Positions 44,159-53,096 of a stretch of 64,000 nucleotides of DNA are shown piece by piece. The notes below the pieces were generated by a model that searched no databases, was not told where the DNA came from, and saw nothing but the letters and a program-made list of their open reading frames with translations. The stretch's first letter is position 1, and the number at the start of each line of letters is the position of its first letter. The stretch is taken from the NCBI RefSeq assembly GCF_000422845.1, contig NZ_AUGV01000017.1, positions 80,277 through 144,276 on the forward strand. Reading direction: 5' to 3'. The DNA is from Oceanobacter kriegii DSM 6294 (GTDB lineage Bacteria > Pseudomonadota > Gammaproteobacteria > Pseudomonadales > Oceanobacteraceae). The position numbers and the translations under genes were made by a program.

Positions 44159-45868
44159 ATGGGCTTTGCCTTTCGCTTCAATCGTAAAAAACTCCACGCT
44201 TCGTTCTGTCGGGGCTGTAAATCACGCTCGTTAGCTGTTTTTCCGGCAGTCTATTCGGCTTTTATTGCTCTTGCGGGCTTTTCTGTGTCGTCGGCCAATG
44301 CCGAGTTGGTTGTGCAGGATGTGCCACTAACACCTGAACAGTTCATGGCAGAGGCGAATGGCAGCTGGCATTCGCTTGAAAGCCCCGCTCTGCGCTCTGG
44401 CAGCGCTCTCGCTTCTGATGGCTCTTATAGCTCTGCTGGTTCTGGTCCCGCCGCTGCTCTGACTCCAGACATGAGCACGACGGATATATCTGGCGTACTG
44501 AGAACCGCCATACCTTACACGGGTGGCCGTTTGACCCGCTTGCCTTCAGAGCAAGATTCCCCTTTTTCTACACTGCTGCAAAAACTGCAATTGCCGCTGA
44601 TGTTCCCGGTTGCTGGTGGTGCTGATCAGCACGCAACAAAAGAACGCTGGGCCCCTGCGTTAGCAGCAGGATGGACGCTGAGTCAGGACCGCCAGCGTAT
44701 TGGCTTCAGGGTCAATCCCGATGCAATTTGGTCCGACGGCTACCCGGTAACAACAGCAGACGTTGCGTTCACCTTTCGGTTTTTGACGGACAAATCGTCC
44801 TCTACTCCTTGGTTGATCGACCAGTTGAATCACGGTGTTGGTGCGGTTGAAATTCACAACGACACCGACTTCAGTCTGTCGCTGACCCAGCCGCTTGATA
44901 CCGAAACCATGCATCAGCTGGCTGCCTTGAAACTGTATTCCCATCGTTACTGGCGGCAGTCCGATATTCGCTATGACAACAAGGGTTGGCATGCGGAGCC
45001 AACCACCGGGCCCTATTACATCAGTCGTCTTGTGGCGGGCGAGCGCATCACATTGAGTCGCAATGAGCGTTGGTTTGGTGATGAATTGCCCATGTTTGCC
45101 GAGCGGTTTCGTCCGGCAAAAATCAATATCTACCTGATCCCGAATGAAGCCGCAGGCTATGACCGCTTGCGCAAGGGAGACATTGATTACCTCGAAATTG
45201 TCTCCCATGAGCACTCGGGGCAGTATGTTGCCGATGTGGTTCAGCAGCAGCCGATCAATCAGGTTGATGTGTATCGTTATGCCAATGCCAGCACCAATAG
45301 CAATACCAAAGCACATGCACACACGCAGGGGGGGTCAGTCACTGCGGTGTGGTCTTGCTTGCTGATCAGGCCGGAGGCATTAACCGGGACGCAAGCGGAT
45401 CAAGTGGTTCGGCTGGCCTACTCTTCGGACGCGTTGCCCGTGTCTTTGCAGGATCAATTGGCGAGAGAAACACGTGCTGAGATAACAACAGAGCAACGGT
45501 CGACCGCAGCGGTGTTGTCTGACTTTGAGCGCGCCAGGGTGGATATGGCCTGGTTGGAGTTCGAGTCTTTGGAGTCGCCAGCATCGTATTTGGCATCGCG
45601 CATGGGGATCTCTTCGGCGGGCGTAAATTGCGAGCTTCATCAATCCACTCACAAAAGTTATTTGGCCTGGGATTGGGTATTACCCGTAGCATCGGCCGAT
45701 GAAAATGCTGAGCACGCGCCTGCTGCGCCAGTGGGCTATCGATTTGATCCGCTCGATATTCAATACGGCGGCTGGATGGTAATCGATGCCCGTAAAAAAT
45801 CAGACATCCTGTCCCGCAGAAAAGTCCGCGGGCACGGCAAGGTGATTCCTATTGGCGCTGGTCAGTGA
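44159..45868 (+). CDS. Orphan family-5 extracellular solute-binding protein, shortened C-terminal lobe
   Basis: From the ATG at 44159 (ribosome site AAAGGAAA), 569 residues. A long signal peptide ends near AFIALAGFSVSSANA. The first lobe is a good SBP_bac_5 (peptide-binding, YejA-like) match: RIGFRVNPDAIWSDGYPVTT, DVAFTFRFL, TTGPYYISRL and ITLSRNERWFGDELP. After about residue 385 the usual second lobe, with its RxALxxAxD helix, is not recognisable. A low-complexity stretch (YANASTNSNTKAHAHT) and a diverged tail take its place. In pseudomonads two such genes follow mltD and belong to an ABC transporter operon; here no permease or ATPase follows. It may be decaying or repurposed. Confidence 0.75.
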   Translation: MGFAFRFNRKKLHASFCRGCKSRSLAVFPAVYSAFIALAGFSVSSANAELVVQDVPLTPEQFMAEANGSWHSLESPALRSGSALASDGSYSSAGSGPAAALTPDMSTTDISGVLRTAIPYTGGRLTRLPSEQDSPFSTLLQKLQLPLMFPVAGGADQHATKERWAPALAAGWTLSQDRQRIGFRVNPDAIWSDGYPVTTADVAFTFRFLTDKSSSTPWLIDQLNHGVGAVEIHNDTDFSLSLTQPLDTETMHQLAALKLYSHRYWRQSDIRYDNKGWHAEPTTGPYYISRLVAGERITLSRNERWFGDELPMFAERFRPAKINIYLIPNEAAGYDRLRKGDIDYLEIVSHEHSGQYVADVVQQQPINQVDVYRYANASTNSNTKAHAHTQGGSVTAVWSCLLIRPEALTGTQADQVVRLAYSSDALPVSLQDQLARETRAEITTEQRSTAAVLSDFERARVDMAWLEFESLESPASYLASRMGISSAGVNCELHQSTHKSYLAWDWVLPVASADENAEHAPAAPVGYRFDPLDIQYGGWMVIDARKKSDILSRRKVRGHGKVIPIGAGQ

Positions 45869-45921
45869 TTGGCTTGCGCTGGTGGGCTTCGCGAAATTTC
45901 AGTGGCATGCCGCGGAAGAGC

Positions 45922-46443
45922 TTAGAACTCTCCTAAAACAAATTCACAGCCATGGCTGGACACAACAAACAGCCCTGCTCTTTCTTCTGCCAAATCCACC
46001 AGTTGGTAATAGCTGCTGCGGTTAAAACGGGCTTTTAAGCCATTTCTGATTTCCACCTCGGGTACTTCCCCGTCATCAAACTGCGACAGCGTGATCGGAT
46101 GCTGCTGGTCGATGGTGATCATGTCGCCCATGTTGGTCGCTGCTTGAAGGCCATCGTCGTCCTTGTGGATCATGATGATCTGAAAAGGCAGGTCTTCCAC
46201 CTGAATGCGAAGTTTTTCAACTGGCGTTACCAGAAAGTACTCGTCGCCTTCTTTTTTCAGGATCGAGGCAAACAGTTTGACGAGTTTCTCGCGTTTGAAT
46301 TCGCTGCCTTCATGATACCAGGTGCCCTGTTTGTCTATGCGGATGTCGATGTCGCCGCAGAAATCCGGATTCCAGTCACTAACGGGCGGCAGTTCACCAC
46401 GAGCCTGTTGGCCTAACAGCTGTTCTAGGGATTGAAATGACAT
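45922..46443 (-). CDS. DUF1285 protein
   Basis: 173 residues from the ATG at 46443 (MSFQSLEQLLGQQ); an in-frame extension to 46503 lacks a ribosome site. The DUF1285 pattern is GDIDIRIDKQGTWYHEGSEFKREKLVKLFASIL, followed by YFLVTPVEKLRIQVEDLPF and the ending GCEFVLGEF. It is a soluble beta-rich protein of unknown function. It is convergent with the orphan binding protein, with 53 bp and no clear hairpin between them. Confidence 0.85.
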   Translation of the reverse strand: MSFQSLEQLLGQQARGELPPVSDWNPDFCGDIDIRIDKQGTWYHEGSEFKREKLVKLFASILKKEGDEYFLVTPVEKLRIQVEDLPFQIIMIHKDDDGLQAATNMGDMITIDQQHPITLSQFDDGEVPEVEIRNGLKARFNRSSYYQLVDLAEERAGLFVVSSHGCEFVLGEF

Positions 46444-46711
46444 AACAGTTACCGTGTTGCGGAATGACGGCATCAGGAGAACACGCAATGCTGTTGTATT
46501 CAATCGGTGGGTGTAGTCATTTGCCGCCAGGCATGTACTGAGTGCTGTTTGATAGTGTTTCGGCGTAGAGAAAACGTAATTTCACCGTAAAAAACTTAGC
46601 AAACAGGGAAAAACGAGAACAGGTAGGGATGATCGAAAAGCGACAGGTCAACCGTAAGTGGTTGTTTTAGAAAGAAAAGTATCTAAAGGGAATATTTGGG
46701 ATATGAAACAA

Positions 46712-46798
46712 TGGTGCCCGAAGCCGGACTTGAACCGGCACGACCGTAAGGTCGGGAGATTTTAAGTCTCCTGTGTCTACCAATTCCACCATTCGGGC
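46712..46798 (-). tRNA. tRNA-Leu (anticodon TAA)
   Basis: 87-nt gene with encoded CCA (TGG at 46712-46714 on the plus strand). It opens GCCCGAATGGTGGAATTGG, has the anticodon loop CTTAAAA, the long variable arm typical of Leu, and a T-arm GGTTCAAGTCC. Last of the Gly-Cys-Leu cluster downstream of pgsA. Confidence 0.97.
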
Positions 46799-46835
46799 TG
46801 AACCAGAACAAATACCTGAAAAGGGATTTGAAAAA

Positions 46836-46909
46836 TGGAGGCGCGAGCCGGAGTCGAACCGGCCTACGTGGATTTGCAATCCAGTGCATAACCGCTTTGC
46901 TATCGCGCC
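46836..46909 (-). tRNA. tRNA-Cys (anticodon GCA)
   Basis: 74-nt gene with encoded CCA. Acceptor stem GGCGCGA/TCGCGCC, anticodon loop TTGCAAA, T-arm GGTTCGACTCC. It lies 37 bp from tRNA-Leu and 85 bp from tRNA-Gly. Confidence 0.97.
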
Positions 46910-46994
46910 TTTTCCTTTCCTGATAGACAGGGAAGAGATATAGAAGATTTACGAAGACTGGTGAAGAACACCGTGTAAATACATCTATAAAATC

Positions 46995-47070
46995 TGGAGC
47001 GGGAAACGAGATTCGAACTCGCGACCCCAACCTTGGCAAGGTTGTGCTCTACCAACTGAGCTATTCCCGC
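46995..47070 (-). tRNA. tRNA-Gly (anticodon GCC)
   Basis: 76-nt gene with encoded CCA. Acceptor stem GCGGGAA/TTCCCGC, D-arm AGCTCAGTTGGTAGAGC, anticodon loop TTGCCAA, T-arm AGTTCGAATCT. First of the pgsA-linked trio. Confidence 0.97.
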
Positions 47071-47174
47071 AAAAGATGGTGCGCATTATAAGGATGCGCT
47101 CTCAGCCGTCAACCCCTTTTTTAAAACTTTTTTCTTTATTTTTAGGGACTTAGCGACGGATGCAAAAAATGACC

Positions 47175-47726
47175 TCAAGAGCGCAGCTCAGGCCAGGCTG
47201 CCTTCAGGTAAATCAGCATGGACCAAACCGTCAGTACTGCGGCAACGAACAAGGCAATCACACCGGGCCACTCAAGCACGTGAATGTCCTGGGCGGCCAA
47301 CAGCAGAATGATAGAAACCATTTGCAAGGTGGTTTTGATTTTACCCAGCGAAGATACCGCCACATTAGCGCGCTTACCCAGCTCAGCCATCCACTCTCTC
47401 AAGGCCGAGATCACAATTTCACGGCCAACAATCACCATGGCCGGAATGGTAATCCAGGTGACGGCGTAATCTTCCACCAGCACCATTAACGCTGCTGCCA
47501 CAATCAGCTTGTCGGCTACCGGGTCCAGAAAAGCACCCAGGGGGGTGGATTGATTCAGTTTGCGAGCCAGATAACCATCAAACCAGTCGGTCACGGCGGC
47601 CAGGGCGAAAATAGCCGCGGCGAGAATCTTGCCGCCGTCTCCCAACCAGTAGTAGCTGATGACCATCAGCGGGATCATTACAATACGCCCAAGGGTGAGC
47701 ATGTTCGGGATGTTCAATGTTGTCAC
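47175..47726 (-). CDS. pgsA: CDP-diacylglycerol-glycerol-3-phosphate 3-phosphatidyltransferase
   Basis: Makes phosphatidylglycerol phosphate in the inner membrane. The start is set at the GTG at 47726 (VTTLNIPNMLTLGR). An AAGGTGG ribosome site precedes it and the result is 183 residues, against 182 in E. coli; an upstream TTG at 47753 would add nine. The CDP-alcohol phosphotransferase motif is DWFDGYLARKLNQSTPLGAFLD (D-x2-DG-x2-AR-x8-G-x3-D-x3-D region). Four or five helices. It lies 39 bp after uvrC and before the tRNA cluster, as in enterics and pseudomonads. Confidence 0.93.
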   Translation of the reverse strand: MTTLNIPNMLTLGRIVMIPLMVISYYWLGDGGKILAAAIFALAAVTDWFDGYLARKLNQSTPLGAFLDPVADKLIVAAALMVLVEDYAVTWITIPAMVIVGREIVISALREWMAELGKRANVAVSSLGKIKTTLQMVSIILLLAAQDIHVLEWPGVIALFVAAVLTVWSMLIYLKAAWPELRS

Positions 47727-47765
47727 TGGTACCACCTTAGTTGCGGTTAGCAATAATCGATGTCA

Positions 47766-49589
47766 CTACTCGCCATGTAGCTGTGCGAAAATCTGATCTG
47801 CGAGTTTTTTGCTAACACCCGGCACCTTGGCGAATTCTTCCCGCGGTGCCCCTTTCATGTTTTTCAGGCTGCCAAAATGCAGCAATAATGCCTTACGCCG
47901 TTTGGGACCAACCCCTGGCAAGTCTTCCAGAGTTGAGCTGCCCCGGGATTTCGCCCGTTGTTTGCGGTGGCCGGTAATGGCGAAGCGGTGCGCCTCGTCC
48001 CGGACCAATTGCAGCAAGCGGAATCCGTCGTCGTGAGCGTCGGGCATTATAGGTTGAGGATTGTCAGGTTCCCATAGAAATTCCCAACCGGATTTCCGTG
48101 TTTCACCCTTGGATATACCCCACAAGGCCACATTGTTTATTTCCAGCTCAATCAGAACCTGATTAACCCGGTTTATTTGTCCTTTGCCGCCATCAATCAG
48201 CAACACCGACGGCAGGTCCTGCTGTTCTTTCAGGTTGGTGAAGTGGCGCCTCACGGCTTGATCAAGCGCTGCGTAGTCATCACCCGCCGCCACACCTTTA
48301 ATACCAAAGCGTCTGTAACGCTTCTTGGCCAGCCCTTCGGTGTCGTACACCACGCAAGAGGCGTAGGTCGCCTCCCCTTTTGAATGACTGATATCGAAGC
48401 ACTCGATACGGGTTGGCGATTGCGAAAGGCTCAGCAAGCTGGCCACGGACTCAAGCTTCTTGAGACTTTCCTTGTGACCTGAAATTTTCACCTGGGCGCC
48501 GGTGCGGGCGTTTTCTTCCGCCATGGCACGCCAGCGCCGCAGCTCGCCACGAATGCCGCGGCTGTGCTTTATCACGGCGCCAGCTCGCAGTCGTACCGCT
48601 TCAGTAATGGCGGTGGACGGATCTGGCTCGCAATCCATGATCAGTTCTTTCGGGAAGCCTTCACCCGACATATCGGACAGGTAGAACTGACCGACAAAAT
48701 CCAGCATCAGTTCATCCAGTGGCTCACCGATTGGGTTGTTTGGATAATAGTTTTTACTATTAACCAGACGACCCTGACGAAACACCAGCCGGTGAATGCA
48801 GATGACGTTTTCAAACTCGACAATGGCCCAGACGTCGGCGCTCTTGCTACCCGCTTCAACAGTTTGTTTTTCCTGAATGCGGCGCAGCAATTCCAGCCGG
48901 TCACGTATATCGGCGGCCTGTTCAAATTCCAGCTGAGCAGATGCGTTCATCATCTCTTGCTGTAATTCGGACACCAGCTCGGTGTTTTTACCCTGTAAAA
49001 ACCGTCGGGCCTTATTGATATCGTCGTTGTATTGCTGCTCGCTGATCATGCCAACGCAGGGTGCGGAGCAGCGTTTGATTTCGTACTGCAGGCAAGGCCG
49101 GCTGCGATGATTGAAATAGCTGTCTTCGCAAGACCGAATCAAAAACAGGCGCTGGAGGTAATTCAGTGTTTCTCGCACTGCCCCGGAATTGGGGTATGGG
49201 CCAAAGTATTCACCACCCCGACTGACGCGCTTGCCCCTTCGATAGGCCAGCAACGGATATTCGTGGCTCGACAAATGAATGTAGGGGTAGGATTTGTCGT
49301 CCTTCAGCAGGATATTGTACGGCGGCCGATGTTGCTTGATCAGGGTTTGCTCAAGCAGCAGGGCTTCCGCTTCGCTGGCGGTTACCGTGATTTCGATGTG
49401 ATGAATGTTACTGACCAGGGCAACGGTCTTGGCATTCAATCCGCGGGCGCGGAAATAACTGGAAACACGGTTTTTGAGGTTTTTGGCTTTACCGACATAC
49501 AGCAGCTCATTGCTGTCTGAATACATGCGGTAAACACCGGCACGCTGGGTCAGCGTGCCGAGGAATGACTTGATATCAAATTCAGACAT
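47766..49589 (-). CDS. uvrC: Excinuclease ABC subunit C
   Basis: Makes both incisions in nucleotide excision repair with UvrB. 607 residues (E. coli 610). GIY-YIG nuclease at the N-terminus (GVYRMYSDSNELLYVGKAKNLKNR). A UVR motif around 200-235 (ELQQEMMNASAQLEFEQAADIRD) binds UvrB. The RNase-H-like C-terminal nuclease contains FDISHSKGEATYASCVVYD and LLIDGGKGQ. Tandem HhH ends in LPGVGPKRRKALLLHFGSL. It follows gacA by 3 bp, the classic gacA-uvrC pairing. Confidence 0.97.
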   Translation of the reverse strand: MSEFDIKSFLGTLTQRAGVYRMYSDSNELLYVGKAKNLKNRVSSYFRARGLNAKTVALVSNIHHIEITVTASEAEALLLEQTLIKQHRPPYNILLKDDKSYPYIHLSSHEYPLLAYRRGKRVSRGGEYFGPYPNSGAVRETLNYLQRLFLIRSCEDSYFNHRSRPCLQYEIKRCSAPCVGMISEQQYNDDINKARRFLQGKNTELVSELQQEMMNASAQLEFEQAADIRDRLELLRRIQEKQTVEAGSKSADVWAIVEFENVICIHRLVFRQGRLVNSKNYYPNNPIGEPLDELMLDFVGQFYLSDMSGEGFPKELIMDCEPDPSTAITEAVRLRAGAVIKHSRGIRGELRRWRAMAEENARTGAQVKISGHKESLKKLESVASLLSLSQSPTRIECFDISHSKGEATYASCVVYDTEGLAKKRYRRFGIKGVAAGDDYAALDQAVRRHFTNLKEQQDLPSVLLIDGGKGQINRVNQVLIELEINNVALWGISKGETRKSGWEFLWEPDNPQPIMPDAHDDGFRLLQLVRDEAHRFAITGHRKQRAKSRGSSTLEDLPGVGPKRRKALLLHFGSLKNMKGAPREEFAKVPGVSKKLADQIFAQLHGE

Positions 49590-49592
49590 GTA

Positions 49593-50240
49593 TTACGCAA
49601 GGCTGTTGGGATCAATCAGGCCGTGTCGTATGGCCAGGCGGGTCAGTTCAACGTCGCCATCAATGCCAAGTTTTTCAAAAATGCGATAGCGATAACTGTT
49701 CACGGTCTTGGGGCTCAAAAACAGCTTTTCGCCGATGGTTGCCGGACGCTGACAGTTAACGATCATCAGGGCAATCTGCATTTCCCGTTCCGACAGTTCA
49801 TCGAACGGGTTCTGGCTGGTTTCCTGGAATGGTCGCAGTGCCATGCGCTGGGCAATTTCGGTGCTGATGTACTTCTGGCCGTGTTGCACCTTGATGATCG
49901 CCATGATCATCTCGTCGGCGTCCGCACCCTTGGTAATGTAACCCGATGCGCCGGCCTGAAGCAGACGCTGGGCAAACGGGTTGTCGTCGCACGCAGTAAC
50001 GGCAATGACTTTGGTGTCTTGCCAGGATTTGGTGATTTTTCGAGTCGCTTCCAGCCCGCCGATGCCGGGCATGTGAACGTCCATCAGAATAACGTCTGGC
50101 TCATGCTCTTTTACAAACTGAACAGCGTCTTCCCCGGACTCAGCTTGTCCAACCACTTCAATTCCTTTTGCGTCAGCCAATATTGCTGTGATCCCGGAGC
50201 GAACCAGCTCGTGATCATCTACAACTAACACAGAAATCAA
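49593..50240 (-). CDS. gacA: Response regulator GacA (UvrY)
   Basis: Output regulator of the GacS/GacA system, which drives small RNAs that titrate RsmA/CsrA. The start is set at the TTG at 50240: the product MISVLVVDDHELVRSG aligns with GacA and UvrY, and a GTGGGG ribosome site precedes it. A GTG at 50252 would add four residues. 215 residues; acceptor Asp 54 in VILMDVHMPGIGGLEATRK. The LuxR-type HTH is near 150-205 (LSEREMQIALMIVNC, LFLSPKTVNSYRYRIFEKLG). It sits upstream of uvrC as in pseudomonads. Confidence 0.94.
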   Translation of the reverse strand: MISVLVVDDHELVRSGITAILADAKGIEVVGQAESGEDAVQFVKEHEPDVILMDVHMPGIGGLEATRKITKSWQDTKVIAVTACDDNPFAQRLLQAGASGYITKGADADEMIMAIIKVQHGQKYISTEIAQRMALRPFQETSQNPFDELSEREMQIALMIVNCQRPATIGEKLFLSPKTVNSYRYRIFEKLGIDGDVELTRLAIRHGLIDPNSLA

Positions 50241-50300
50241 AGGATACCCCACTTGATTCTAAAGGCCGTCAATCGACAGCGTGGATACAGGTGCTCTTGC

Positions 50301-53018
50301 CTATGAGGCAGGATACATACGTTTTCTTTGCCAGGCATACTTCAGCGGATTGAGGTTCTTGGTCACCTCCACTACGCCTTCTTCATGGTCGTGGTGAAGT
50401 GTGAAGCCCAGTTTACGGTTCAAACCCAACATGGGTTTATTGTGCGGCAGCACGGTGCCGTAAACCTGTAGCACCCCTCGTTCGGTGAGGTAATCTATCA
50501 TAACCTGCATTAAATGCTTACCCAGACCTTCGCCTTTCAGTGTGTCGTCGACAATCACCGAATACTCCCCGGCAACATCGTCGGCATCGATAAAGACCCG
50601 CACAACGCCGTAAAGCTGGTTGTCGTCGAAGGCCACAAAGGCCATTTCCCGGTCGTAATCAATCTGGGTAAAGCGCGCCAGTTCACTGTGGTCAAAATGG
50701 CTGCGAGCGCCAAAGAACCGCAGGCGTAGCGATTCCGCACTGAGCTGGCGATAAAAACGCTCCAGTAACGGCTCGTCCTCGCCACGAATCGGGCGAATCT
50801 GAAACTGACGACCGCTTTTGCCCGTGAACTGGCTTTCCAACTCGGTTGGGTACGGCAATATGGCACTTTTCACCGCTGGGCCAACCTCGCCCGCGATGCC
50901 AATGGCAATGTAGTGGCCCACCTTCTGGCGAATGGCGTTAACTTCCAAGCCAGCCAACCATGGGTGGTTCAGCGCGATGTGCGACAGCGCCACCAACCAA
51001 CGTTCGAGTGTAACAAGTTCGCGGTCAATGTTTTCGGACCGTTCTTGCAATACTTCGTAGAAATGGCTGCGTTTGATCAACTTTTCTGCCAGATTTGCGT
51101 TCAGTGGCGGCAGTGCCACCTGGCGATCGACCAACGTGTCAGCGGTGGTACCACCACCACCAAAGAACAAATAAGGGCCAATCTCAGAATCGCGACCAAT
51201 ACCAAACGAGAACTGCAGGTTATCCAGCGCCCGGTGCATGGTTTGCACGGTGTACCCTAATACCGGACTTTTCGGGAAGCGCTCGGCAATGGCAGATTCC
51301 AGCTTCTCTGCGCCTTCCAGCAATTCTTCCTCACTTTGAATATTTCGCACAACACTGCGCATGCGTTCACGCGGGTTATTGCCGTACGCGAAGGGGTACA
51401 AATAATCCCGGTGGTGCACTCGCAACACCCAAGGGTCTGGAATTTCGTGGGCAGCGTCCAGAAGCTCCGACAAGGTGGTGCGATAGTGATTTTCTGCAAA
51501 CGCAAAGCCGTATGCCTTCAGCAACTTCCAGGCGCAATCGGGCAGCAGGTAGTCACCGGGGCGATGACGCTCCTGAATTTCCCGGTCAACTTCCATATAG
51601 CCCGATGAGATCGGAATCTCGAGGCTGGATGGCGTTTCGCGCAGCAGCTCCTGGGTTAGCTGGTGGCGCACCATGTACATGTACGCCTTGATGGCATTGT
51701 CCGGGGTGTCGAACGTCGGAATGCTGTTGGCACCAAAATGATCACGGGCTGTTTCAACCGAGTATTCGCCAATCCAGCTGGTCAGTACGCTTTTGTTGAA
51801 CTTGCGGGCTACTTTTACCAGCGCTTCGGCGTTGGCCAGCGGGTCGGTACCGATGCCGGGGATGTAGATCACCAACAGGGCATCCACCTGCTTGTCGGCA
51901 AGCACGGTGTTGGCGACGGCGGCCAGTTGATGCGGCTGAAGCTCCGGATTTAGCAGAAGTGGGTTGCCGGTACGCACATACTCTGGCAACAAACCACGCA
52001 AATGGGTGCGAGTTTCGTCCGACAGCTCGGCCAGCGTGCCACCATCTTGCAGCAGACGATCAAGCGCCAGAATCGCCGGGCCACGGCCGTTGGCAATGAC
52101 CGCCAATCGCGGGCCAAAGGATTCGCGCTGGCGACGCAGGGTATCGACGCAATGGAACATCTCGTCGGTATCGCTTACCCGCAACACCCCTGCCCGCGCC
52201 AACATTTCATCAATCAGAATGTCGCGGCTGGCCAGTCCCTTGGGCGGACTGACCCGGTTTAAAGGATTGCCAGGAAAACGGTTGCTTTTGACCGACAGCA
52301 CCAGTTTGTGGCGGGACGCCGCTCGCAGAGAGCGCACCAATGCCTTGCCGGAGCCAATTTCGTCCAGCTGCACCAGAATGGTCTGTACATGGGGTTCCTG
52401 GACGATGAAGTCGACCAAATCAGAAAAGGTAACGTCGTTATTGCTGCCCAGCGTAACCACATGGGAAAACCCCACGTTGCGGCTGAATGCCCAGTCGAGC
52501 ACGCCAGAAGCCAGCGTGCCGGACTGGCCGATGTAAGCAATATTGCCCGCTCGCACAGGCACATGCAGCAGCGATGCATTGAGCTTGCGCCATGGCAACA
52601 CCAGTCCCAGACAGTCAGGGCCCAGAATACGGATGTTGGTCTGCTGGATAACCTGTTCCAGCCGATCGGATGCCGGACGATATTGCCACGAGCGACTGCG
52701 ATCGATACCGCCGGTCAGCAGCAGTGCTGCACCAACACCTTTGCCGTGCAGCTGCTTCAGCACTTTGGGCACGGTTTCAACCGGTGTGCAAATGATGGCC
52801 AGATCAGGCACAGTGGTTAACTGACTTATTCGCGTTAATGCCGGAACGCCGTAAATTTCGTCGTAACCGCGAGTGTTGATCGGAATGATGGTGCCACCAA
52901 ACTCGCTATTGAGCAGGTTTTTCACCACCGCACCGCCAACACTGCCGGGACGTTCAGACGCGCCAATAACAGCAATTACCCTGGGTCGAAAGAACAACTC
53001 TAAAGAGCGTGTACCCAT
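50301..53018 (-). CDS. patZ: Pat-type protein lysine acetyltransferase (acyl-CoA synthetase-like + GNAT)
   Basis: 905 residues from the ATG at 53018; a longer in-frame start at 53204 would run into the divergent gene. Domains: CoA-binding (VIAVIGASERPGSVGGAVVKN) and succinyl-CoA-ligase-like regions to ~450, an ATP-grasp-like domain (~490-700), then a C-terminal GNAT domain (~720-875; RPIRGEDEPLLERFYRQLS, EYSVIVDDTLKGEGLGKHLMQ). This is the layout of E. coli PatZ (YfiQ/Pka) and Salmonella Pat, which acetylate acetyl-CoA synthetase and many other proteins. It diverges from a deacetylase-family gene with a 78-bp gap. Confidence 0.9.
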   Translation of the reverse strand: MGTRSLELFFRPRVIAVIGASERPGSVGGAVVKNLLNSEFGGTIIPINTRGYDEIYGVPALTRISQLTTVPDLAIICTPVETVPKVLKQLHGKGVGAALLLTGGIDRSRSWQYRPASDRLEQVIQQTNIRILGPDCLGLVLPWRKLNASLLHVPVRAGNIAYIGQSGTLASGVLDWAFSRNVGFSHVVTLGSNNDVTFSDLVDFIVQEPHVQTILVQLDEIGSGKALVRSLRAASRHKLVLSVKSNRFPGNPLNRVSPPKGLASRDILIDEMLARAGVLRVSDTDEMFHCVDTLRRQRESFGPRLAVIANGRGPAILALDRLLQDGGTLAELSDETRTHLRGLLPEYVRTGNPLLLNPELQPHQLAAVANTVLADKQVDALLVIYIPGIGTDPLANAEALVKVARKFNKSVLTSWIGEYSVETARDHFGANSIPTFDTPDNAIKAYMYMVRHQLTQELLRETPSSLEIPISSGYMEVDREIQERHRPGDYLLPDCAWKLLKAYGFAFAENHYRTTLSELLDAAHEIPDPWVLRVHHRDYLYPFAYGNNPRERMRSVVRNIQSEEELLEGAEKLESAIAERFPKSPVLGYTVQTMHRALDNLQFSFGIGRDSEIGPYLFFGGGGTTADTLVDRQVALPPLNANLAEKLIKRSHFYEVLQERSENIDRELVTLERWLVALSHIALNHPWLAGLEVNAIRQKVGHYIAIGIAGEVGPAVKSAILPYPTELESQFTGKSGRQFQIRPIRGEDEPLLERFYRQLSAESLRLRFFGARSHFDHSELARFTQIDYDREMAFVAFDDNQLYGVVRVFIDADDVAGEYSVIVDDTLKGEGLGKHLMQVMIDYLTERGVLQVYGTVLPHNKPMLGLNRKLGFTLHHDHEEGVVEVTKNLNPLKYAWQRKRMYPAS

Positions 53019-53096
53019 GCAGACTGATCCTTTAGTTGAGTTGGCCTGAGTGTAACTGCTGGATACACTGAAGAAAAAGAGTAAAAGTACGTCGAC

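Noticed and set aside
46667..47039. Open frames of 70 and 118 codons on the minus strand
   Set aside because: They run through three well-formed tRNA genes.
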